NCBI RefSeq assembly: GCF_016907675.1
Contig: NZ_JAFBCJ010000001.1
Coordinates: forward strand, 3,782,001 to 3,846,000
DNA: 64,000 bases
Reading direction: 5' to 3'
Source: Geodermatophilus bullaregiensis
GTDB lineage: Bacteria; Actinomycetota; Actinomycetes; Mycobacteriales; Geodermatophilaceae
Numbering within the stretch: the stretch's first letter is position 1; each line of letters opens with the position of its first letter. Of the stretch, positions 34,776 to 43,737 are shown piece after piece. Made by a program: the position numbers and the translations under genes. Below the pieces are notes generated by a model, which worked only from the letters and a program-made list of their open reading frames with translations, was not told the origin of the DNA and did not search any database.

Positions 34776-35690
34776 GTGACGCTGCTGCCCCCCGACGCCC
34801 TCGCCGACCGGCTGAAGTCCGGCCTGCTCTCCTTCCCGGTGACCCACTTCGACGCCGAGCTGCAGTTCGACGAGACCCGGTACCGCGAGCACCTGGCGTG
34901 GCAGGCCAGTTTCGACGTCGCCGGCCTGTTCGCCGCCGGCGGCACGGGCGAGGGCTTCTCGCTGACCCCGGCGGAGATCGACCGGGTCGTCCGCGTCGCG
35001 GTCGACGAGGTGGCCGACCGGGTCCCGGTCGTCGCCCCGGCCACCGGCGGCACCGCCGTCGCCGTCGCCCAGGCGCAGGCCGCGCAGGCCGCCGGCGCCT
35101 CGGGGCTGCTGCTCTTCCCGCCCTACCTCACCGAGGCCAGCCAGCGGGGCCTGGCCGACCACGTCAGCGCCGTCTGCCGGGCCACCGACCTGGGGGTGGT
35201 CGTCTACAGCCGGGCCAACGCGGTGCTCACCGACACCACCGTCGCCGAGGTCGCCGACCGCAACCCCAACCTGATCGGCCTCAAGGACGGCGTGGGCGAC
35301 ATCGAGCAGATGACCCGCACCTGCGCCCGCGTCGGGGACCGGCTGGTCTACGTCGGCGGGCTGCCCACGGCCGAGACCTTCGCGCTGCCGCTGCTCCAGC
35401 TGGGCGTGAGCACCTACTCCTCGGCGCTGTACAACTTCCTGCCCGAGTTCGCGCTGCGGTTCTACGCGGCGGTGCGCGCCCAGGACCGCGCCGCCGTCTA
35501 CCGGATGCTCAACGACTTCGTGATCCCCTACCTCGACATCCGCGACCGGGCCCGGGGCTACGCGGTCTCCATCGTCAAGGCCGGCCTCACCGCGGTCGGG
35601 CGGGGCGGCGGCCCGGTGCGCCCGCCGCTGTCGGACCTGACCGAGGCCGAGCTCGCCGAGCTCACCGCCCTGGTCGACAAGGTCTCCTGA
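34776..35690 (+). CDS. kdgD: 5-dehydro-4-deoxyglucarate dehydratase
   Basis: A 304-aa DapA/NAL-superfamily enzyme that dehydrates and decarboxylates 5-keto-4-deoxyglucarate to 2-ketoglutarate semialdehyde (glucarate/galactarate catabolism). Visible signatures: [20 protein letters not shown] at the N-terminus, the [15 protein letters not shown] motif, VVYSRANAV with the catalytic Tyr, and [15 protein letters not shown] with the Schiff-base Lys. The KdgD-type start [11 protein letters not shown] distinguishes it from DapA. The start is GTG 34776 with CGAGGAC about 8 nt upstream. The next gene encodes the dehydrogenase for its product, so the pair forms the end of the pathway into the TCA cycle. 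No glucarate dehydratase gene is in the window. Confidence 0.88.
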   Translation: MTLLPPDALADRLKSGLLSFPVTHFDAELQFDETRYREHLAWQASFDVAGLFAAGGTGEGFSLTPAEIDRVVRVAVDEVADRVPVVAPATGGTAVAVAQAQAAQAAGASGLLLFPPYLTEASQRGLADHVSAVCRATDLGVVVYSRANAVLTDTTVAEVADRNPNLIGLKDGVGDIEQMTRTCARVGDRLVYVGGLPTAETFALPLLQLGVSTYSSALYNFLPEFALRFYAAVRAQDRAAVYRMLNDFVIPYLDIRDRARGYAVSIVKAGLTAVGRGGGPVRPPLSDLTEAELAELTALVDKVS

Positions 35691-35765
35691 CCCCGCCCGG
35701 ACGGTCGACCGCGTCACCGTCGGCGCGATCCGCTGACCACCCGCACCGCAGCACAGGAGGCAACC

Positions 35766-37280
35766 GTGTCCGACGTCGTCAGCACCGATCCCCGCACCGG
35801 CGAGGCCGTCGAGGTCGTCGCCCAGGAGACCACGACCGCCGAGGTCGAGCGGCTCTGCGCCGCCGCGCTCGGCGCGGCCCCCGGCCTGGACACCCTCGGC
35901 CGGGACGGGCGGGCGGCGCTGCTGCGCGCCCTCGCCGACGCCCTGGAGGCCCGGCGGGAGGACGTCGTCGCCGTCGCCGACCGCGAGACGGCGCTGGGCC
36001 CGACCCGGCTCGACGGCGAGCTCACCCGCACCTGCTACCAGCTGCGGCTCTTCGCCGAGGTGCTCGACGAGGGCAGCTACCTCGAGGCCGCGATCGACCA
36101 CGCCGGCGACACCCCGATGGGCCCCCGGCCCGACCTGCGCCGGATGCTGATCCCGCTCGGCCCGGTCGCGGTGTTCGGTGCCAGCAACTTCCCGCTGGCC
36201 TTCTCCGTGCCCGGCGGTGACACCGCCTCCGCGTTCGCGGCCGGCTGCCCCGTCGTCGTCAAGGCGCACGGCTCGCACCCGGCGACCTCGCAGCTGGTGT
36301 TCGACGTCCTGGACGCCGCGGCCCGCAAGGTCGGGGCGCCCGACGGCACGCTGGGCATCGTGCACGGCCTGCAGGCCGGCGCCGACCTGGTGGCCCACCC
36401 CGCCATCCGCGCCGTCGGCTTCACCGGCTCGGTGAACGGCGGCCGCGCACTGCTGGAGATCATCGAGCGGCGTCCGGACCCGGTGCCGTTCTTCGGCGAG
36501 CTCTCCAGCCTCAACCCGGTGGTCGTCACCCCGCAGGCGGCCGCCGAGCGCGGCACGGCGATCGGCACCGAGCTGGTCGGCTCCTCCACCCTCGGCGGCG
36601 GCCAGTTCTGCACCAAGCCGGGTCTGGCCTTCGTGCCGGCCGGGCCCGAGGGCGACGCCGTCGTCGGCGCCATGGCCGAGGCCGTGCGCGGCACCGGCGC
36701 CCCGGTGCTGCTCAGCGAGGGCATCGCCGCCTCCTACGGCCGCACCTCCGACGGCCTGGCCGGGGCGCCGGGCGTCGAGGAGATCGCCCGCGGCGGCGAC
36801 CCGTCCGGCCGCGGGTTCGAGGCCGTGCCCCGGCTGTTGCAGACGACCGCCGCCGCGCTGCCCGAACAGGTCACCGAGGAGTGCTTCGGGCCGGTCTCGG
36901 TCGTGGCCCGCTACGACGGCGAGGCCGAGCTGTCCGCGGCGCTGGAGCAGATGCCGTCGTCCCTGACGGCCACCGTGCTGCGCGGCGCGGGGGAGACCGA
37001 GCTGCCGCTGGCGGTCTCCGAGCAGCTGCGCACGCGGGCCGGCCGGCTGGTCTACGACGCCTACCCCACCGGCGTGGCGGTCTCCTGGGCCCAGCACCAC
37101 GGCGGCCCGTGGCCGTCGACGAACTCGCAGCACACCTCGGTGGGGACGACGGCGATCCGCCGGTTCCTGCGCCCGGTCACCTGGCAGGGCGCGCCGCAGG
37201 AGGTGCTCCCGCCCGAGCTCACCGACGACTTCCGCGGCATCCCGCGGCGCATCGACGGCGTCCTCGAGCTGCCGCGGTGA
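35766..37280 (+). CDS. aldehyde dehydrogenase, alpha-ketoglutarate semialdehyde type
   Basis: A 504-aa NADP-type aldehyde dehydrogenase: IPLGPVAVFGASNFPLAFSV (cofactor side), AVGFTGSVNGGRALLEII, FFGELSSLNPVVV with the general-base Glu region, and the catalytic Cys in LGGGQFCTKPG. The GGQFCTKPG/ELSSxNP pattern is that of ketoglutarate semialdehyde dehydrogenases. It converts the KdgD product to 2-ketoglutarate. GTG 35766 has CAGGAGG 5-11 nt upstream. The stop overlaps the following ATP-grasp gene (GTGA). Confidence 0.88.
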   Translation: MSDVVSTDPRTGEAVEVVAQETTTAEVERLCAAALGAAPGLDTLGRDGRAALLRALADALEARREDVVAVADRETALGPTRLDGELTRTCYQLRLFAEVLDEGSYLEAAIDHAGDTPMGPRPDLRRMLIPLGPVAVFGASNFPLAFSVPGGDTASAFAAGCPVVVKAHGSHPATSQLVFDVLDAAARKVGAPDGTLGIVHGLQAGADLVAHPAIRAVGFTGSVNGGRALLEIIERRPDPVPFFGELSSLNPVVVTPQAAAERGTAIGTELVGSSTLGGGQFCTKPGLAFVPAGPEGDAVVGAMAEAVRGTGAPVLLSEGIAASYGRTSDGLAGAPGVEEIARGGDPSGRGFEAVPRLLQTTAAALPEQVTEECFGPVSVVARYDGEAELSAALEQMPSSLTATVLRGAGETELPLAVSEQLRTRAGRLVYDAYPTGVAVSWAQHHGGPWPSTNSQHTSVGTTAIRRFLRPVTWQGAPQEVLPPELTDDFRGIPRRIDGVLELPR

Positions 37281-38143
37281 CCAAGCGGGTCGCCCTGGTC
37301 GGCTCCGAGCGCGGCCTGCGCGTCGACCCCGACCTCCCGCTCGCCGCCCCGGCGCTGCAGGAGGCCGGGTTCGCCGTCGACCTCGTCCGCTGGGACGACC
37401 CCGCGGTGGACTGGGCCGGCCACGACCTCGCCGTCGTCCGGTCCTGCTGGGACCACGCCTGGCGGCGGGAGGAGTTCCTGGCGTGGGCCGACGCCGTCCC
37501 GCTGCTGCGCAACCCGGCGCCGGTGCTGCGCTGGAACAGCGACAAGACGCACCTGCGCGACCTGGAGCGCTGCGGGCTCCCGGTGGTGCCCACCGTCTGG
37601 GACCCCACCACGGCCGACGAGCTGCCCGACGCGGAGGAGTGGGTGGTCAAGCCGTCGGTGTCGGCCGGCTCCCGGGACACCGCGCGGTGGTCCGGTGCCG
37701 GGGACGCCCTGGCGCACGCCGGCGAGCTGGCGGCCGCGGGCCGCACGGCGATGGTCCAGCCGTACCTGTCCAGCGTGGACGACGCCGGCGAGACGGCGCT
37801 GCTGTTCACCGGCGGCCGCTTCTCCCATGCCGTGCGCAAGGGGCCGCTGCTGGCGCGTGGCGAGGGCGTCCGCCAGGACCGGGACAGCCGCAGCGACCTG
37901 CGGCCGGTCGAGGCGACACCGGAGCAGCGGGAGGTGGCGCAGGCGGTCCTCGACGCCGTCCCGTCGCTGGTGCCGGAGGCGGGGCCCCTGCTGTACGCGC
38001 GGATCGACCTCGTCGCCGGCGCCGGGGGGCGACCGGTGCTGCTCGAGCTGGAGCTCACCGAGCCGAGCCTGTTCCTCCCGCAGGCGCCGCCGGAGGCCCT
38101 GCCCCGGTTGGCCCGGGCGGTCGGGGACGCGATCGCGGCGTGA
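37277..38143 (+). CDS. ATP-grasp protein (cycloserine ligase DcsG-like family)
   Basis: A 288-aa ATP-grasp enzyme with the family's typical pieces: AVVRSCWDHAWRREEFLAWA, NPAPVLRWNSDKTHLRDLE, EEWVVKPSVSAGSRDTARW (ATP lysine), MVQPYLSSVDDAGETALLF and LLELELTEPSLFL (metal Glu region). The closest characterised member of this group known to me is DcsG, which closes D-cycloserine, but most relatives are uncharacterised ligases. It is translationally coupled to the semialdehyde dehydrogenase by a GTGA overlap, unexpected for a glucarate pathway. The role is unknown; carboxylate-amine ligation is the family inference. Confidence 0.75.
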   Translation: MTKRVALVGSERGLRVDPDLPLAAPALQEAGFAVDLVRWDDPAVDWAGHDLAVVRSCWDHAWRREEFLAWADAVPLLRNPAPVLRWNSDKTHLRDLERCGLPVVPTVWDPTTADELPDAEEWVVKPSVSAGSRDTARWSGAGDALAHAGELAAAGRTAMVQPYLSSVDDAGETALLFTGGRFSHAVRKGPLLARGEGVRQDRDSRSDLRPVEATPEQREVAQAVLDAVPSLVPEAGPLLYARIDLVAGAGGRPVLLELELTEPSLFLPQAPPEALPRLARAVGDAIAA

Positions 38144-38308
38144 ACGGGTGGTGGGTGGCTCCGCCGCCCGCACGCGGTCGTCGCCGTCGGCCGGCTCGAC
38201 CTCGACCCGGTGCCCCCAGGGGGGTGCGGAGGGTCCGCCGTCACTCCTCCGGGTCCCTCGGACGGTGCGTCCGCCCAGCGTGCTTGCGCAGGTCGGCACA
38301 CTCTCGGG

Positions 38309-39829
38309 GTGATCGAGAGCGCCGACGACGCCGGGACGACCCCCCGCACCCCCACCGTCCCGGCGCCCACGGACGACGCCCTGCTCGTCCCGGGGGAGAC
38401 CTGCTGGCGGATCGAGCGCGCCGAGCGGCACGCCGTCTTCGTCGACGCCGCCGACTACTTCGCCGCCCTCAAGCGCGCCGTCCTGCGGGCCGAGCGGCGG
38501 GTGCTGTTCATCGGCTGGGACTTCGACCCGCGCATCCGCCTGGACCCGCGCGCCGGCGGCCGCGCCCGCGACGACCGGCTGGGCCGCGTCCTCGAGCGGG
38601 CGGTGAAGGAGAACCCGCGGCTGGAGATCGGCGTCCTGCAGTGGGACCTCGGCATGGTCGCCGCCCTGGGCCGCGGCCTGACGCCGATCGTGCTGCTCGA
38701 CCGCCGCACCCCCGACCGGCTGCGCATGACCGTCGACACCCACCACCCGCTCGGCGGCGCGCACCACCAGAAGATCGTCGTCATCGACGACTGCCTGGCC
38801 TTCGCCGGCGGCATCGACGTCACCACCGACCGGTGGGACACCTCCGAGCACCTCGACCGCCACCCGATGCGGCACCGCCCGCACTCCACCCGGCTGCGCG
38901 GTCCGTGGCACGACGTCACCAACCTGGTGTCCGGGCCGGCCGCCCGCGTGATCGGCGACCTGGCCCGGGAACGCTGGGAGAGCGGCACCGGCCAGCGCCT
39001 GGAACCGGTGACCGACGTCGAGGCGTGCTGGCCCGACGGCGTCGAGCCGTTCCTCACCGACGTCGACGTCGCCGTCTCGCGCACCCGGCCCGCGTACCGC
39101 GGCGACGAGCTGGTGCACGAGATCGAGCTGCTGTGGCTGGCCGCGATCGCCGCCGCCCGGCGCACCGTCTACATCGAGACGCAGTACTTCGCCAACCGCC
39201 GCGTCGCCGAGGCGATCGCCGAGCGGCTGGGGGAGGAGGACGGGCCGGAGTTCGTCGTCCTCAACCCCGAGAGCGCCGACGGCTGGCTCGAGGAGAAGGC
39301 CATGGGCACCGCCCGGGCCAAGCTGGTCGACCACGTCCGCCGCGCCGACCGGTACGACCGGTTCCGGCTGCTCGTGCCGGTCACCGACGGACGCCGGCCG
39401 GTCTACGTGCACGCGAAGGTCATGTGCGTCGACGACCGGCTGCTGCGGATCGGCTCGTCCAACCTCAACAACCGGTCGATGGGCCTGGACACCGAGTGCG
39501 ACCTGTCGATCGAGGCCCGCACCGGCGACGACCGGGAGGCGGAGGTGTCGGCCGCCGTCCTGGGCCTGCGGCACCGGCTGCTCGGCGAGCACCTGGGGGT
39601 CGCCCCCGAGGAGGTCGCGGCCACCGTCGAGCGCTGCGGCGGGTCGCTGGTGCGCGCCGTCGACTCCCTGCTGCGGCTGACCGGCCGCTCGCTGGTGCCC
39701 TTCGAGCCACCCCACCTCGACCCGCTCGAGCGCTTCCTCGCCGACACCGAGCTGCTCGACGCCGAGCACACGCCCAACCGCTGGCGTCGTGTGCAGCGGG
39801 CCTTCACCGCCCGCCGCCGCCGCCGCTGA
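38309..39829 (+). CDS. phospholipase D-like protein
   Basis: A 506-aa protein with two HKD half-sites: HHQKIVVIDDCLAFAGGIDV (about residue 150) and HAKVMCVDDRLLRIGSSNLN (about residue 368). N-terminal RVLFIGWDFDPRIRL and YIETQYFANRRVAEAIA are shared with the large PLD/cardiolipin-synthase group. No signal peptide or membrane helix is apparent. It would hydrolyse phospholipids or transfer phosphatidyl groups via a phospho-His intermediate. GTG 38309 is 6 nt after CACACT, so it is likely leaderless. Confidence 0.85.
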   Translation: MIESADDAGTTPRTPTVPAPTDDALLVPGETCWRIERAERHAVFVDAADYFAALKRAVLRAERRVLFIGWDFDPRIRLDPRAGGRARDDRLGRVLERAVKENPRLEIGVLQWDLGMVAALGRGLTPIVLLDRRTPDRLRMTVDTHHPLGGAHHQKIVVIDDCLAFAGGIDVTTDRWDTSEHLDRHPMRHRPHSTRLRGPWHDVTNLVSGPAARVIGDLARERWESGTGQRLEPVTDVEACWPDGVEPFLTDVDVAVSRTRPAYRGDELVHEIELLWLAAIAAARRTVYIETQYFANRRVAEAIAERLGEEDGPEFVVLNPESADGWLEEKAMGTARAKLVDHVRRADRYDRFRLLVPVTDGRRPVYVHAKVMCVDDRLLRIGSSNLNNRSMGLDTECDLSIEARTGDDREAEVSAAVLGLRHRLLGEHLGVAPEEVAATVERCGGSLVRAVDSLLRLTGRSLVPFEPPHLDPLERFLADTELLDAEHTPNRWRRVQRAFTARRRRR

Positions 39830-39880
39830 CCGCCCGGCCACCGCGCCGGTCCCGTCGGACCCCCGCGGTAGGAAGGCGGC

Positions 39881-40819
39881 GTGGGCAGTGCAGACGCCGG
39901 GCGCCCGGTCGACCTGCTGGCGGCGCCGTCGAGCGCGGCCGCGCACTGGCCCGGCCAGGAGCGGGCGTGGGCGGCGCTCGAGGCCGCCGGCCTGCCGCAG
40001 GCGATCGCGCGCTCCCGTGTGGTCGCCACCCGGGTGCTGTTCGAGCCCGCGCGGTGGACCGCGGGTGCGGCGCCGGCCGGCCGGGTGCGCGACGCGGCCC
40101 GGGTCGCGGCCGGGCTGGGCGTGCTGCGCGACGCGGTGAGCGGGTCGCTGCGGAGCGGCCGGCTGCCCGTGGTGGTCGGCGGCGAGTGCACGACCACGAT
40201 CGGCCTCGTCGCCGGCGCCCGCGCCGCCGGGCTCCGCCCGGGGCTGGTCTACGTCGACGGCGGGGTCGACCTGCGCACGCCGGCCGACAACCCCACCGGG
40301 GTCGCCGACTCGATGGCGCTGGCGCACCTGCTGGCCCTGCCGGGGTGCGACGAGGACCTGCTCGCCGTCGGGCCGGTCCGGCCGCTGCTCGGGGTCGGGG
40401 AGGTGCACGCCCTCGGGGTCCGTCCCACCGAGCCCGATGCCGCCACCGCAGGCCGCCTCGGCCTGCCCCGGACGCCCGCGGCACAGGTGGCTGCCGACCC
40501 GGCCGGCAGCGCCGCCGCGGCCGCGGCCGCCGTCAGCGGGCCCGACGGCTTCCTCGTGCACCTCGACGTCGACGTCGTCGAGTTCCTCGACCTGCCGCTG
40601 GCCGACGTCCCCGACCACGGGCAGGGCCTGCCGCTGGACGTCGTGGCCGCCGTGCTGCAGCGGCTGTGCGCCCACCCCGGGTTCCGTGGGCTGTGCACGA
40701 CCGAGGTCAACCCCGACCACGCCGCCGGCCCCGACGACGTCGGCCGGCTCGTCGGGGTGCTCGTCACTGCCCTGGCCGACGTCGCCGACGTCTCGTTCCC
40801 GCCCGGGAGCGCCGGGTAG
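39881..40819 (+). CDS. arginase/agmatinase-fold protein with altered metal site
   Basis: A 312-aa ureohydrolase-fold protein. The usual metal motifs are recognisable but changed: GGDHS is VVGGECTTTIGL, DAHxD is VYVDGGVDLRTP, while HLDVDVVEFLDLP keeps the DxD. Loss of both His ligands suggests a single or no Mn site, as in some actinobacterial arginase-like proteins. It may therefore not be an arginase. The start is GTG 39881, 6 nt after TAGGAA (39869-39874), probably leaderless. An SDR gene follows after 10 bp. Confidence 0.75.
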   Translation: MGSADAGRPVDLLAAPSSAAAHWPGQERAWAALEAAGLPQAIARSRVVATRVLFEPARWTAGAAPAGRVRDAARVAAGLGVLRDAVSGSLRSGRLPVVVGGECTTTIGLVAGARAAGLRPGLVYVDGGVDLRTPADNPTGVADSMALAHLLALPGCDEDLLAVGPVRPLLGVGEVHALGVRPTEPDAATAGRLGLPRTPAAQVAADPAGSAAAAAAAVSGPDGFLVHLDVDVVEFLDLPLADVPDHGQGLPLDVVAAVLQRLCAHPGFRGLCTTEVNPDHAAGPDDVGRLVGVLVTALADVADVSFPPGSAG

Positions 40820-40829
40820 GAGGGCCGGC

Positions 40830-41603
40830 ATGGGCACCGCGACCTTCGACTTCTCCGGCTCCGTCGTCCTCGTGACCGGAGGCGGTTCCGGCATCGGGCT
40901 GGCGATCACCCGCGCCTTCCTCGACGCCGGGGCGACGGTGGCGGTCACCGGACGGCGCCGGGAGCGGCTGGAGTCCGCGCTCGCCGGCGTCCCCGCGGAG
41001 CGCGCCGCGCCGCTGCCGGCCGACGTCTCCGACCCCGCGCAGGTGCGGCAGGTCGTCGCCGACGTCGTCGGCCGGTTCGGCCGGCTCGACGTCGTGGTCA
41101 GCAACGCCGCCGGCTACGAGACCGGCCCGCTGACCGACCTGGCCGACGACGCCTGGGAGCGGCTGCGCGCCACCAACGTCGACGCCTTCTTCCACCTGGC
41201 CAAGGCCGCGCTGCCCCACCTGGCGGAGGTGCGCGGCACCCTCGTCGCCGTCTCCTCGGTGTCGGGCCTGCGCGGCGACTGGGGGCAGGCGGCCTACAAC
41301 GCCACCAAGGCGGCGATCACCAACTTCGTCCGCTCGCTGGCCCTGGACTGGGGCCCGCGGGGCGTGCGGCTCAACGCCGTCGCGCCGGCGTTCACGCTCA
41401 CCGAGCTGACCGAGGGCGTCGGCCGCGACGCCGCGGCGCTGGCGCCCTTCGAGGACCGCATCGCCCTGGGCCGGCCCGGGGAGCCCGACGACGTCGCCCC
41501 GGCGGTGCTCTTCCTCGCCAGCGAGGCCGCCCGCTACGTCACCGGGGCGGTGCTGCCGGTCGACGGCGGCACCAGCGCCTCCACGGGCCAGCCGCACGTC
41601 TGA
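40830..41603 (+). CDS. short-chain dehydrogenase/reductase
   Basis: A 257-aa classical SDR: cofactor motif VTGGGSGIGLAI, NAAG (VVSNAAGYET), catalytic Ser in VAVSSVSGL, YxxxK in AAYNATKAAITNF, and the C-terminal FLASEAARYVTGAVLPVDGG. The Arg pair in TGRRRERL suggests NADP(H) preference. ATG 40830 with GGAGGG 6 nt upstream. It probably forms an operon with the arginase-like gene. The substrate cannot be told. Confidence 0.9.
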   Translation: MGTATFDFSGSVVLVTGGGSGIGLAITRAFLDAGATVAVTGRRRERLESALAGVPAERAAPLPADVSDPAQVRQVVADVVGRFGRLDVVVSNAAGYETGPLTDLADDAWERLRATNVDAFFHLAKAALPHLAEVRGTLVAVSSVSGLRGDWGQAAYNATKAAITNFVRSLALDWGPRGVRLNAVAPAFTLTELTEGVGRDAAALAPFEDRIALGRPGEPDDVAPAVLFLASEAARYVTGAVLPVDGGTSASTGQPHV

Positions 41604-41712
41604 GCCGTGCTCGAGGTCGGCTGCGGTCACCGCACGACGGCCGCGGCGGAGTTGCGCCGCCCCGCCGACGGGTAGAGCAGCGGGAGACACCCGACGACGT
41701 GAGGAACCCGCG

Positions 41713-42888
41713 ATGACCGACGAACTGCTCGGCGACCTCTACGACTACGAGTCCCTGCTGAGCGAGGACGAGCGCAAGGAGCTGCTGGGCATCCGGCGCT
41801 TCCTGGACGAGGAGGTCCGGCCGCGGGTCAACGACTCGTGGGAGTCGGCCACCTTCCCCATGGACCTCGTCCCGCGCTTCGCCGAGGAGGGCATGGTCGG
41901 GCGCAGCTACGACCTGGAGCACCGGCCCCGCGCCTCCCGGCTGTTCACCGGCTTCATCTCCCTGGAGGCCTCGCGGGTCGACCCGTCGATGGCGACCTTC
42001 CTCGGTGTGCACAACGGCCTGTCGATGGGGTCGATCGTGCTGCTGGGCTCGGACGAGCAGCGGGCGCGCTGGGTGCCCGACATGGTGGCGCTGCAGAAGA
42101 TCGGGGCGTTCGCGCTGACCGAGCCGCACGGGGGCTCCGACGTCGCGCAGGGCCTGGAGACCACCTGCCGCCGGGACGGGGACGAGTGGGTGATCGACGG
42201 CGCCAAGCGGTGGATCGGCAACGGCACCTTCGCCGACGTCGTGATCGTGTTCGCCCGTGACGTGGCCGACGACCAGGTGAAGACCCTCGTCGTCGAGAAG
42301 GGCACCCCCGGCTTCACCGCCACCAAGATGGAGGGGAAGTACGCCCTGCGGACGGTGCAGAACGCCGACATCGTCCTCGAGGACTGCCGGGTGCCGGCGG
42401 AGAACAAGCTGGCGGAGGGCAACTCGTTCCGGGACGTCAACCGGGTGCTCAAGCTGACCCGGGGCGGCGTCGCCTGGAACGCGGTCGGCTGCCAGATGGG
42501 CGCCTTCGAGGCGGCCATCGCCTACGCCAAGGAGCGGGTGCAGTTCGGCCGCCCCATCGCCGGGTTCCAGCTGATCCAGGACCTGCTCGCCCGCATGGCC
42601 GGCAACGTGACCGCCAGCCTCGGCATGGCGGTGCGGGTGTCGCAGCTGCAGGAGGACGGCGTCTTCCGCGACGAGCAGGCCGCGCTGGCCAAGGCGTTCG
42701 TGACCGGTCGTGCGCGGGAGACCGTCGCGCTGGCCCGCGAGCTGTTCGGGGGCAACGGGATCCTGCTGGAGAACGACGTCGTGCGGTACTTCGCCGACGC
42801 CGAGGCGCTGTACTCCTACGAGGGCACCCGCGAGATCAACAGCCTCATCGTCGGGCGGGCGCTCACCGGGGTCAGCGCGTTCGTCTGA
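41713..42888 (+). CDS. acyl-CoA dehydrogenase (glutaryl-CoA dehydrogenase-like)
   Basis: A 391-aa acyl-CoA dehydrogenase: FAD-binding signatures KIGAFALTEPHGGSDVAQGL and KRWIGNGTFADVVIVFAR, the C-terminal helix QFGRPIAGFQLIQDLLARM, and ARELFGGNGILLENDVVRYF. The catalytic base Glu is in YSYEGTREINSLIVGRALTG, the position used by glutaryl-CoA and short-chain enzymes. ATG 41713 with GAGGAA about 8 nt upstream. A strong terminator follows. It most likely acts in fatty or dicarboxylic acid beta-oxidation. Confidence 0.9.
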   Translation: MTDELLGDLYDYESLLSEDERKELLGIRRFLDEEVRPRVNDSWESATFPMDLVPRFAEEGMVGRSYDLEHRPRASRLFTGFISLEASRVDPSMATFLGVHNGLSMGSIVLLGSDEQRARWVPDMVALQKIGAFALTEPHGGSDVAQGLETTCRRDGDEWVIDGAKRWIGNGTFADVVIVFARDVADDQVKTLVVEKGTPGFTATKMEGKYALRTVQNADIVLEDCRVPAENKLAEGNSFRDVNRVLKLTRGGVAWNAVGCQMGAFEAAIAYAKERVQFGRPIAGFQLIQDLLARMAGNVTASLGMAVRVSQLQEDGVFRDEQAALAKAFVTGRARETVALARELFGGNGILLENDVVRYFADAEALYSYEGTREINSLIVGRALTGVSAFV

Positions 42889-42914
42889 CCCTGCCGCGGG
42901 CCGGTCCCCCGAAC

Positions 42915-42956
42915 AGCAGCGCGCCCCGCCGGGAGATCCCGGCGGGGCGCGCTGCT
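42915..42956. terminator. bidirectional hairpin terminator
   Basis: Arms 42915-42934 and 42937-42956 are perfectly complementary. It lies between the acyl-CoA dehydrogenase gene and the convergent DUF3618 gene. Confidence 0.8.
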
Positions 42957-42987
42957 CCGGTGGCCTTCCCGCAGGGAGGTCCTCCGG

Positions 42988-43689
42988 TCAGCTGTTCGAG
43001 GTCTGGCTCTGCACGGACTGGCGGGACTGCTGGGCCTGGCCCTGCACGTCCTGCGCGGCCGACTGGCCCTCCGCCTTGACGGTGGTCGCGGCGTCCTGCG
43101 CGGTCGACCGGACCTCCTCCACGGCCTGCTGCGCGGCCGGCCTGAGCTGCTCGCCGACCTCCTGCGCGACCTGCTTGGCCGGCTGGAGCAGCTCGTCCTT
43201 GTGCTCACGGACCGCGGTCTCGGCCTGCTGCGCCAGCTGCCGCTCCTTGTCCGAGGCCGGCAGCAGGCTGGAGACCAGCCAGCCGACGCCGAAGGCGATC
43301 AGCCCGGCCGCGAGCGGGTTGCCCTGCGTCTGGCGGACCACCGCGTCGGGCGCCTGCTGGACGGCCTGCGCCGCGGTCTGCGCGGCGTCCTGCACGGTGC
43401 CGGCGGCGTTCTGTGCCGCACCCTGCACGGAGCCCGCCGCGTTGTGGGCGGCACCCTGCACCGAGCCCACGGCGTTCTGCGCGGTCCCGCGCGTGGAGGA
43501 CCTCGTGTCGTGCGCCGACCCCATCACCGACTCCTTGGCTCGGGCGAAACGGCCCTTGGCCGAGGCCATGCGCCGGTCGACGACGCGGGCCGGGTTGACC
43601 TTCTCGTTGAGGGCGTCGACGTCGTAGCTCAGCTCGCGCCGGGTGTCCTCGATCTGCCGCCGGATGACTTCCGGGTCACTGCTGGTCAT
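42988..43689 (-). CDS. DUF3618 domain protein with LEA-like Ala/Gln repeats
   Basis: A 233-aa protein. The N-terminal DUF3618 segment is PEVIRRQIEDTRRELSYDVD. A repeat region follows (residues ~65-115) built from GxAQNAxGSVQGAAHNAAG-like 7-8-residue units, then one membrane helix (LAAGLIAFGVGWLVSSLLP). The tail has amphipathic Ala/Gln/Val/Glu repeats. The composition is like LEA or apolipoprotein-type amphipathic helices that coat membranes. It is the third gene of an operon with a holin-like and another repeat protein, the usual context of DUF3618. A role in envelope or desiccation stress is inference. Confidence 0.78.
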   Translation of the reverse strand: MTSSDPEVIRRQIEDTRRELSYDVDALNEKVNPARVVDRRMASAKGRFARAKESVMGSAHDTRSSTRGTAQNAVGSVQGAAHNAAGSVQGAAQNAAGTVQDAAQTAAQAVQQAPDAVVRQTQGNPLAAGLIAFGVGWLVSSLLPASDKERQLAQQAETAVREHKDELLQPAKQVAQEVGEQLRPAAQQAVEEVRSTAQDAATTVKAEGQSAAQDVQGQAQQSRQSVQSQTSNS

Positions 43690-43737
43690 GTCTGCTCCAG
43701 GGAGGTGGGGCCCCGGCCGGGAGGCCGGGGCCGCGGG

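Noticed and set aside
37061-41104. 1347-codon open frame on the minus strand
   Set aside because: It lies opposite four well-supported plus-strand genes (ATP-grasp, PLD, arginase-like, SDR) and has the Gly/Arg/Ala-rich composition of an antisense shadow in high-GC DNA.
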